This document shows, in pieces, positions 34,002 to 40,640 of a DNA stretch of 64,000 nt; within the stretch, counting starts at the first letter, position 1; each line of letters begins with the position of its first letter. Source of the stretch: Streptomyces prunicolor NBRC 13075 (GTDB lineage: Bacteria; Actinomycetota; Actinomycetes; Streptomycetales; Streptomycetaceae); assembly GCF_000367365.1 (NCBI RefSeq), contig NZ_BARF01000069.1:58161-122160 (forward strand), written 5' to 3'. Both the position numbers and the translations under genes were made by a program. A model generated the notes under the pieces. The model searched no databases. It was not told where the DNA came from and was given only the letters and a program-made list of their open reading frames with translations.

Positions 34002-36173
34002 TCAGGTCAATGAGTCTGCGGCGGATTGGGTATCTGCGGCTTCGGTGGGGGCGTTGGCTCGGGTGTAGGCCTCGGAGGCATGGAGGAAGGCGATGCGGGC
34101 CGCGGTGGGGCGGCCGGCGGTCTTGTGGGCGAGGGCCAGATTGTGGAGGGTCCGCGCCTCGCCGTACCAGTCCTCGAACTTCCGGCAGATCTCAAGTTCC
34201 TTGCCATACGCCTCGATCGCCTGCTCTGTCCGACCCATCTGTAGATGGACGTTGCCGAGGTTGTTCCACGCCCTGGCCTCGCGGTGTCGGTCCCCGGCCG
34301 CCTGGTACAGGTCGCGGGCGCGGATGTGGGCCTCGAGCGCTTCCTCCGGCCGACCCGTCTCCAGCAACACGTTGCCGAGGTTGTTCCACACAATTGCCTC
34401 ACGGAGGGGGTCTCCGACTAATTGGAACAGGTCGCGTGCCCGTGTATGGGCGTTGATTGCTTCCTCCAGTTGGTGCACCTTGAACAAGGCGTTGCCGAGG
34501 TTGTTCCACACCATGGCCTCATGGAGCTGGTCCCCGACAACTTGGAACAAGCTGCTGGCCTGGGTGTAGGCCTCGATCGCCTCTCCCACCTGTCCCAATT
34601 CCAACCGGGCGTTGCCGAGGTGATTGCACGCCTTGGCCTCGCCCAGTTGGTTACCGGCGCGGCGGACGGCCTCACGCTCGGCCTCCGCGACAGCGATCCA
34701 GTCGTCGAAATACCGCCGCCAATCCAAGTACACCCCGAGATGCTCGGCCAGTCGCACTGCCGCAGCCGCGAACCGCTCCTCCCGCGCCCACTGCACCGCC
34801 GCCACCAGCCCCGCACGCTCGCCGTCGAACCATGCCAACGCCTGCTTTCGGTCCCCGAACCGCTCGGGCTCCGCTGTCCCCGGTAGCCACCGCAACCGGC
34901 GATCAGCCGCATTCGCCCACCGGCAGTAGAACGCCAGAACCCTCTCCCGCCCTGCCTCCCCCTCTTTCCGCAACCCGACATCGCCGGCCACCACACCCAC
35001 CCCGAACCCCCGCACCAGGTCATGCACCCGCCACCGCATGGCGGGAGCCGTCCCGTCGACACAGCGAACCGGCGTGACGAGATGGGTGGCGGCCAGTTCC
35101 TCCAACAGATTGAGCGCGGGCTCCAGTTCGAGGTCGACCAAGGCCGCGATCGCCTCTGCCCCGGTCTCCGCACCTGGAGCAAGGCAGAGCAGCCGTAGCA
35201 ACCGGGCCTGTTTGGGCGGCAGTCGGCGATACGAGGTCTCCAGCACGGGGCGCAGCACGAGTGACCGGCCGTACAGGTCCGTCCCGGGGCTGCCCTTGTC
35301 GAGTACGACCGTCGGGTCCCCGGCCTCCCGGATCTCGGTCACCAGTGATGCGATGTCACGGTGTCTGCGCCTGCGCAGCATCCCAGCCGCGATCTGAAGA
35401 GCAAGCGGCAAGTGCCCGCAGAGATCTACCAGTTCACGCAGCGCGTCCGGCTCCCGCCCCGGCCGTTCGTCCCGCTCGTCGGTCTCCTGCAGGGCGCGGG
35501 TAACCAAGGCGACGGATTCCGCCGGATCGAGCGCCTCAAGGTCGATGAGCCGCATCGGAAGGGCGTCGGAACGGTCCCGGGACGTGATGAGCACCCGGTG
35601 ATGATCCGACCCCGGCAGCAACGGCACGTACTGCGACGGATCCGACGCGTTGTCCAGGATCAGCAACATCCGCTCCCGCCGCTTGGCGAGAAGCCCCCGG
35701 TACACGTCGTACTGCCGCTCCGCAGTCGGCGGCAGATCCTGCCCCTGCACACCCAACGCGTCGAGCAACGCCAGGACCGCCTGGTCAGCCGTGACCGGAT
35801 CGTCGTCGTACCCGCGCAGATCTACGAAGAGTGTCCCGCCAGGGAACCAACCCTGCGCCCGGGCTCGGTGCGCCGCCTCCACAGCCAGCGCGGTTTTGCC
35901 GATGCCGCCCATGCCGGTGACGGCGAAGATGAGGATAGGGAAAGCTGCTGGGTCGTCCTGTTCAGGTGTGAGGTGTCGGAGCAAGCGGTCCAGTTCCGCC
36001 GAGCGCCCGGTGAAGCCCAGCGGCCTTGGCCGCAGCGTCGCGCTAGCCCGGGGAACCGGCCCGTGAGTGGTACCCCTACCCCCGCCCGTCAACCCGCTTC
36101 CCGACGACGGGCCCGTTAAAGGTCCCTCCCCGGAAGTCGATGTGATCTCCCCCGTATGTCGCTCCGCCGCCAC
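34002..36173 (-). CDS. NB-ARC/TPR NLR-like ATPase B
   Basis: 723 residues. FTGRSAELDRL, P-loop TGMGGIGKTALA (86-97), GTLFVDLRGYDDDP, Walker B RMLLILDNASDPSQ, VLITSRDRSDA, CGHLPLALQIAA, MHD-like RVHDLVR, then TPR units of 40 residues. GTG 36173 lies inside the nucleosidase B gene (98-base overlap, +1 frame) with GAGGAGGAG about ten bases upstream, so translational coupling is likely. It carries no GDHxDFRGG motif itself. The NB half resembles A, the TPR half resembles D. Confidence 0.88.
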   Translation of the reverse strand: MAAERHTGEITSTSGEGPLTGPSSGSGLTGGGRGTTHGPVPRASATLRPRPLGFTGRSAELDRLLRHLTPEQDDPAAFPILIFAVTGMGGIGKTALAVEAAHRARAQGWFPGGTLFVDLRGYDDDPVTADQAVLALLDALGVQGQDLPPTAERQYDVYRGLLAKRRERMLLILDNASDPSQYVPLLPGSDHHRVLITSRDRSDALPMRLIDLEALDPAESVALVTRALQETDERDERPGREPDALRELVDLCGHLPLALQIAAGMLRRRRHRDIASLVTEIREAGDPTVVLDKGSPGTDLYGRSLVLRPVLETSYRRLPPKQARLLRLLCLAPGAETGAEAIAALVDLELEPALNLLEELAATHLVTPVRCVDGTAPAMRWRVHDLVRGFGVGVVAGDVGLRKEGEAGRERVLAFYCRWANAADRRLRWLPGTAEPERFGDRKQALAWFDGERAGLVAAVQWAREERFAAAAVRLAEHLGVYLDWRRYFDDWIAVAEAEREAVRRAGNQLGEAKACNHLGNARLELGQVGEAIEAYTQASSLFQVVGDQLHEAMVWNNLGNALFKVHQLEEAINAHTRARDLFQLVGDPLREAIVWNNLGNVLLETGRPEEALEAHIRARDLYQAAGDRHREARAWNNLGNVHLQMGRTEQAIEAYGKELEICRKFEDWYGEARTLHNLALAHKTAGRPTAARIAFLHASEAYTRANAPTEAADTQSAADSLT
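34141..34620 (-). repeat. Four 120-bp TPR-coding repeats in ATPase B
   Basis: GTTGCCGAGG ends at 34260, 34380, 34500 and 34620, a strict 120-base period matching 40-residue TPR units with the conserved NNLGN turn. Confidence 0.8.
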
Positions 36174-36939
36174 CTCGATGGGGCTCCTCCTCGGCGCCGG
36201 CGGAACCCTCGCGCGGCCGGTGCTTCCGCAGCAGCGCCACCGTCACCAACGCAGCCTGCTTGGCGGCGCGTTGCTGTGACCCGGAGGCGTCGTCGTCGGA
36301 CTTGTCGTCATTGGCGCGATCGCTGATGCCACGGACGACCAGGGCGTCCAACTGCCCGTTCAGATGGGCCGCTTGGAGAGCCCCGGAGCCCTCCATCTCG
36401 ATCGCACCGGCGTCGTTGTAGTTGCTGCGGATGAACTGAGCGATCTCGGACTTGGCGTCCGCCAGCACCACATCGCCCGTCGCGATCGGAACGAAGTGCG
36501 CACGGACATCGGGCATGTCCCGTACGGCCGACCGCGCCGCCTGCTCCAACGCGTGCGACCCCGGCAGAGCCTTCGGCCGGACCAGGAAACCCTCCGGCGT
36601 CTGCTTCCCGCCGTGGATCTCGTACACCTGCGTCCCCACGACGACGTCACCGATCCCGATGTCGTCCTTCAAGCTGCCCGCGACTCCGACGAACAACACG
36701 GCTTGCGGATGAAGCCAGTTGATGAGCTGAGTGGTGAGCGCGGCGGCTCGGTCGGATCCCACGCCCAGTTCGCTCAGGGCAACATGCCATGGGGTGCCGG
36801 GGAGTTGACCCCGTTCGACTCGGGTTCGGTCGGAAGTGACAATTTCCTCTCGCTGCTCGACGTACGCGCGAACGGCGGCGTATTCGAGAGGGAGTGCGGT
36901 CAGGACGAGGACTGTGGGCTGCGGCTCCGGCACACTCAT
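36076..36939 (-). CDS. MTA/SAH nucleosidase-fold effector B with C-terminal signalling motif
   Basis: 287 residues, paralogue of nucleosidase A. TVLVLTALPLEYAAV (Glu19), LFVGVAGSLKDDIGIGDVVVG, AIEMEGSGALQAAH (Glu183) and VVRGISDRAN (Asp207) keep the catalytic set of the family. Residues 261-281 hold the tail motif YGGDHIDFRGGTF...PVVGK after a Gly-rich linker. ATG 36939 diverges from the membrane protein gene at 36966 with 26 bases between. Expected chemistry is purine N-glycoside hydrolysis; role as effector is inferred from the tail and from the coupled ATPase B gene. Confidence 0.85.
   Translation of the reverse strand: MSVPEPQPTVLVLTALPLEYAAVRAYVEQREEIVTSDRTRVERGQLPGTPWHVALSELGVGSDRAAALTTQLINWLHPQAVLFVGVAGSLKDDIGIGDVVVGTQVYEIHGGKQTPEGFLVRPKALPGSHALEQAARSAVRDMPDVRAHFVPIATGDVVLADAKSEIAQFIRSNYNDAGAIEMEGSGALQAAHLNGQLDALVVRGISDRANDDKSDDDASGSQQRAAKQAALVTVALLRKHRPREGSAGAEEEPHRGGGGATYGGDHIDFRGGTFNGPVVGKRVDGRG
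36097..36159 (-). other. Putative amyloid-type signalling motif, nucleosidase B tail
   Basis: Codes for YGGDHIDFRGGTF followed by NGPVVGK. The PVVGK ending resembles EVVGVQ in ATPase D rather than FTAK of module A/C, suggesting specificity between modules. Confidence 0.65.
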
Positions 36940-36965
36940 AAGGTACTGCGGGGGAAGGGAATCGA

Positions 36966-37502
36966 GTGCCGGAACAGGACGTAACGGTCGGGCAGTTGTT
37001 GCTCGCCGAGTACCAGAGCATCAAGGACGAGCAGAAGGCGCGGATCGGGTTCCGGGACAACCTGCTCTACGTCACGTTGGGCGTCGTGGCCGCCGTCATC
37101 GCCGCCGCCGCGCAGGCCAAGCAGGCGTCGATGCTGCTGGCGTTGCCGCCGGTGTGTGTCGTGCTCGGGTGGACGTACCTCGTGAACGACCAGAAGATCT
37201 CGGCGATCGGGGCGTACGTCCGCGACGAACTCGGGCCGAGGCTCGCGGTGTTGGCCCAACCGGGCGGTGGGTTCGAGGCGTTCGGGTGGGAGACCGCGCA
37301 TCGGGGGGACCGGCGGCGCGGGTCCCGGAAGGCGGTTCAGGTCGTGGTTGATCTGACGGCGTTCTGTGCGGTGCCGTTGGCCGCGCTGGTGGTGTTCTGG
37401 GTGGATGCGGGGAGCGGGCTGCTCGTTGCCATCTCGGGGTTGGAGGTGCTCGCTGTGGCAGGGCTGGCTTGGCAGGTCGTCTGGTACGCGAAGGCGGCGT
37501 GA
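36966..37502 (+). CDS. Small membrane protein of the NLR-like locus
   Basis: 178 residues. The opening helix VGQLLLAEYQSIKDEQKARIGFRDN is amphipathic; two hydrophobic hairpins follow (LLYVTLGVVAAVIAAAAQ with SMLLALPPVCVVLGWTYLV; VVVDLTAFCAVPLAALVVFWV with LLVAISGLEVLAVAGLAWQVVWY). GTG 36966 has GGGGGAAGGG upstream. It lies between nucleosidase B and ATPase D and points the same way as D. It could be a membrane effector or sensor of the module, but no family is recognised with certainty. Confidence 0.78.
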   Translation: MPEQDVTVGQLLLAEYQSIKDEQKARIGFRDNLLYVTLGVVAAVIAAAAQAKQASMLLALPPVCVVLGWTYLVNDQKISAIGAYVRDELGPRLAVLAQPGGGFEAFGWETAHRGDRRRGSRKAVQVVVDLTAFCAVPLAALVVFWVDAGSGLLVAISGLEVLAVAGLAWQVVWYAKAA

Positions 37503-37579
37503 AGTCCCGCCCGAAGCCCTACCGTTGACCCACTGGGGGCAGGCGGCGTGAGCCTGGTACGGAACGGTGGGACGAGTGC

Positions 37580-39967
37580 ATGAAAGCTGCGCTGTTGGAG
37601 GCTCTGTCCGCGGGGGCCGGTGGGGACGCGGGGCGTTGTGCGGTGGCGGAGCTGGCGCGGAAGCTGGGGCTCGATGGTGGGGCGTCTGCGCGCGAAATCG
37701 CCGAGGCGGCTAACGATCCCGCGTGGCGCGATGCCGTACGCGAGTGGGGTGAGGCTCTGGCTGAGCTGCTCTCCGCTGATCCGGATGGTGCTGCCGGTGC
37801 GGTTGCGCGGGCCATGGGGCGTGGGACTACGGCTTCCTGGTACGACGGGGACCACGCCGATTTCCGGGGCGGGGTCTTTCTGCGTGAGGTCGTCGGCGTA
37901 CAGGTCGTGATTCAGCGGGGTGGCGCTGCCGTACCCGAGGCGTTGGCCGGGTTGCCGCCGAGGCCTGGCGGGTTCACCGGACGGGAGGAGGAGACGACGG
38001 CGTTGCTCCGGGCGCTGGATCCAGCCGGGGAGTCGAAGGAGACGCCGGCGGTTCTCGTTGCTGCAGTGTCCGGACTCGGTGGCATCGGTAAGACCGCGCT
38101 GGCAGTCGAGACCGCGTATCTGGTCTGCGGGCGGGGGTGGTTCCCGGGTGGGGTGCTGTTCATCGACCTGCATGGGTATGACCAGGAGCCGGTCACTGCT
38201 GACCGGGCGCTCCAGGCGTTGTTGCGCGCGCTTGGCACCCCGCCGGAACACATGCCGGCCACGGCGGACGAACGGGTGGCGCTCTACCGTTCCACGCTGG
38301 CGGCGCGTGCGCGGGAATACGGTGCGCTGCTCGTGCTGGCCGACAATGCGTCGTCGCCGGATCAGGTACGGCCGTTGTTGCCGGGGGACGGTCGGCATCG
38401 TGTGCTGGTTACCTCTCGGGACCGGTTGCCCCAACTGGGCGCGCGGCTGGTGTCGTTGGACCAGCTCACGCCGAAGGAGGCGTACGAACTTCTCGACCGA
38501 GCCCTGCGGATCGCCGACCCGCACGACACCCGGGTTGTCGATGGCCCCGACACGGCCGAGCAACTCGCCCTTCTCTGCGGACATTTGCCGCTGGCGCTAC
38601 AGATCGCGGCCGCGCTGCTGGCGGAGGATCCGGGCAAGCCGGTGATTGAACTCGTGGTGGAACTGGGGGAGTCCCGCAATCGGCTCGATCATCTTGACGA
38701 CGGTGAGCGGAGCGTCCGTGCTGCCTTCGAACTCTCTTACCGCCGGCTGTCGCCCGAGCAGTCGCGGCTGTTGCGACTGCTCGCCCTTGCGCCCGGGCCG
38801 GAGGTGAGTGCCGAGGTTGTTGCCGCATTGGTCGGAGCCGAGGCGCCTCCCGGGCGGGAGTTGACGGCTTTGGCCCGTGCGCATCTCGTAGAGCGGGGGA
38901 GTGGCCGCGGGTGGTGGCGGTTGCATGACTTGGTGCGGGCTTTCGGGGTGGGAGTGGCGGCGGGGGACGCGAGGCTGAGGGAGGAAGGAGAGGCGGCGCG
39001 GGAGCGTATGTTGGAGTTCTACTTCTTGTGGGCGGATTTGGCTGATGACCGGTTGCGGTGGCTGCCAGGGCAGCCGAATCCGGAGCGGTTTGATGATCGG
39101 GCGCAAGCTTTGGCGTGGTTGGACGGGGAGAGGGCGGGGCTGGTCGCGGCGGCGGTGCAGTGGGCGCGGGAGGAGCGGTTCGCGGACATTGCGATTCGGT
39201 TGGCCCTATGTCTGGGGGAGTACCTGAATTGGCGGCGATATCTCGACGACTGGATCGCTGTCACGGAGGCCGCACGGGAAGCTGCTCACTGCGCGGGGAA
39301 TCAGCCGGGCGAGGCCATGGCATCGGGCAACCTCGGCATCGCCCTGCGGCAGGCGGGCCGGGTGGAGGAAGCCATAGACGCCCACACCCGCGCCCGCGAT
39401 CTGTTCCAGGCCGTTGGAGATCGCCAAGGCGAGGCCAATGCGTGGAATAACCTCGGAGGATCTCTGATAGAGGCGGGCCAGGTAGTTGAGGCGGTCGAGG
39501 CCCATACTCGGGCTCGTGATCTGTTTCAGGCCGCCAGTGACCGTCGGGGTGAGGGCAAGGCGTGGGACAACCTCGGCCTCGCCTTGCTGGACGAGGGCCG
39601 GCCAGGTGAGGCGATCGGCGCCCATACTCGGGCTCGTGATCTGTTTCAGGCCGCCGGTGACCGCCAGTGCGAGGCTATGGCGTGGAATAACCTCGGCAAC
39701 GCTCTCCTGAACTCGGGCCGGACGGAGGAAGCGACCGATGCTTACGGCAAGTCCCTTGAGATCTGCCGCCAGTTCGAGGACTGGTACGGCGAGGGGCGAT
39801 CTCTCCACAACCTGGCCCTCGCCTACCGGACCGTCTACCGCCCCACCGAAGCCCGCACCGCTTACCTACAATCCGCCGCCGCTTTCACCCGAGCCAACGC
39901 CCCCACCGAAGCCGCCCGTTCCCGCACCCGAGCCGCCGCCCTACCCAACCCCCCACTCACCCCTTAA
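37580..39967 (+). CDS. NB-ARC/TPR NLR-like ATPase D with helical N-domain and signalling motif
   Basis: 795 residues. Residues 1-80 are a small helical domain (LLEALSAGAGGDAGRCAVAELARKLG; AWRDAVREWGEALAELL), resembling effector-associated adaptor domains in general character. Residues 87-108 carry the motif WYDGDHADFRGGVF with EVVGVQ. Then FTGREEETTAL, P-loop SGLGGIGKTALA (164-175), VLFIDLHGYDQEP, LLVLADNASSPDQ, VTSRDRLPQL, CGHLPLALQIAA, RLHDLVR and TPRs. Its NB half matches C and its TPR half B. It is the likely receptor for nucleosidase B. The last 11 bases overlap the convergent response regulator gene. Confidence 0.88.
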   Translation: MKAALLEALSAGAGGDAGRCAVAELARKLGLDGGASAREIAEAANDPAWRDAVREWGEALAELLSADPDGAAGAVARAMGRGTTASWYDGDHADFRGGVFLREVVGVQVVIQRGGAAVPEALAGLPPRPGGFTGREEETTALLRALDPAGESKETPAVLVAAVSGLGGIGKTALAVETAYLVCGRGWFPGGVLFIDLHGYDQEPVTADRALQALLRALGTPPEHMPATADERVALYRSTLAARAREYGALLVLADNASSPDQVRPLLPGDGRHRVLVTSRDRLPQLGARLVSLDQLTPKEAYELLDRALRIADPHDTRVVDGPDTAEQLALLCGHLPLALQIAAALLAEDPGKPVIELVVELGESRNRLDHLDDGERSVRAAFELSYRRLSPEQSRLLRLLALAPGPEVSAEVVAALVGAEAPPGRELTALARAHLVERGSGRGWWRLHDLVRAFGVGVAAGDARLREEGEAARERMLEFYFLWADLADDRLRWLPGQPNPERFDDRAQALAWLDGERAGLVAAAVQWAREERFADIAIRLALCLGEYLNWRRYLDDWIAVTEAAREAAHCAGNQPGEAMASGNLGIALRQAGRVEEAIDAHTRARDLFQAVGDRQGEANAWNNLGGSLIEAGQVVEAVEAHTRARDLFQAASDRRGEGKAWDNLGLALLDEGRPGEAIGAHTRARDLFQAAGDRQCEAMAWNNLGNALLNSGRTEEATDAYGKSLEICRQFEDWYGEGRSLHNLALAYRTVYRPTEARTAYLQSAAAFTRANAPTEAARSRTRAAALPNPPLTP
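37838..37903 (+). other. Putative amyloid-type signalling motif in ATPase D
   Basis: Residues 87-108: WYDGDHADFRGGVF then LREVVGVQ. Internal here, between the helical N-domain and the NB-ARC domain, so this protein has two possible effector-coupling elements. Confidence 0.6.
39329..39808 (+). repeat. Four 120-bp TPR-coding repeats in ATPase D
   Basis: AACCTCGG landmarks at 39329, 39449, 39569 and 39689, exact 120-base spacing; units 3 and 4 are nearly identical (CCCATACTCGGGCTCGTGAT in both). Confidence 0.85.
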
Positions 39968-40640
39968 CCCACCGATACTGCAACTCAGGCCGCCCCACAG
40001 TCCCGTACTGCGGACTACGCGCCGCCCTCCCCGCCTCAACCAAATGCTCCAAATACCGCCGAGCAGTAATCCGAGAAATCCCCACCGCCTCCGCAACCCC
40101 CGCCGCAGTAAGCCCCTCCCCACAGTCCCGCAGAGCGACAGTCACCTTCTCCAACGTCGGCGCACTCAGCCCTTTGGGCAACGCCGCAGGCGACGGCGCC
40201 CGCAGAGCAGCCAACGCCCGGTCGACCTCGTCCTGACCGCTCGCCTCACCCGCAGCCGCATGGAACTCGGCATACCGCACCAGCCGATCCCGAAGCGTGG
40301 CGAAGGTGAACGGCTTCAGCACGTACTGCACGACCCCCAGCGACACCCCCTCCCGCACCACGGCCAGATCCCGCGCCGAGGTCACCGCGATGACGTCGGC
40401 GTGATACCCGGCCGCCCGCAAGGACCGAGCCAGCTGCAGGCCATGCGCATCCGGCAGATGCAGATCCAGCAGCAGCAAATCCACCTGCGTCCGCTCCAAC
40501 GCCCGCCGCGCCTCCGCCCCGGTGTGCGCCTTGCCGACCGCCACGAACCCCGGCACCCGGCCGACGTACATCACGTGCGCGTCGGCGGCGACGGGATCGT
40601 CCTCCACGATGAGGACACGGATCGGCTCGGCCGTACTCAT
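39957..40640 (-). CDS. CitB/DcuR-type response regulator
   Basis: 227 residues. Receiver domain: IRVLIVEDDPVAADAHVMYV (acidic pair), phospho-acceptor Asp in LLLLDLHLPDAHG, Thr in VIAVTSARD and Lys in YVLKPF. The C-terminal half has an HTH typical of this group (TLEKVTVALRDCGEGLTAAGVAEAVGISRITARRYLEHLVEAG). ATG 40640 overlaps the kinase stop (ATGA), so the two are coupled. The family controls dicarboxylate or citrate uptake genes; the dicarboxylate symporter gene lies just beyond the TnpB insertion. Its 3' end overlaps ATPase D by 11 bases. Confidence 0.93.
   Translation of the reverse strand: MSTAEPIRVLIVEDDPVAADAHVMYVGRVPGFVAVGKAHTGAEARRALERTQVDLLLLDLHLPDAHGLQLARSLRAAGYHADVIAVTSARDLAVVREGVSLGVVQYVLKPFTFATLRDRLVRYAEFHAAAGEASGQDEVDRALAALRAPSPAALPKGLSAPTLEKVTVALRDCGEGLTAAGVAEAVGISRITARRYLEHLVEAGRAARSPQYGTVGRPELQYRWVKG

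Noticed and set aside
36966..37502. TIR or other NAD-hydrolase effector next to nucleosidase B
   Set aside because: The protein is strongly hydrophobic with four helices and no TIR, Sir2 or nuclease motif.
25527..39967. Calling the NB-ARC/TPR proteins AfsR/SARP-type transcription regulators
   Set aside because: SARP regulators start with an OmpR-type DNA-binding domain and BTAD. None of the four has either; their N-termini hold a signalling motif, a small helical domain or disordered sequence.
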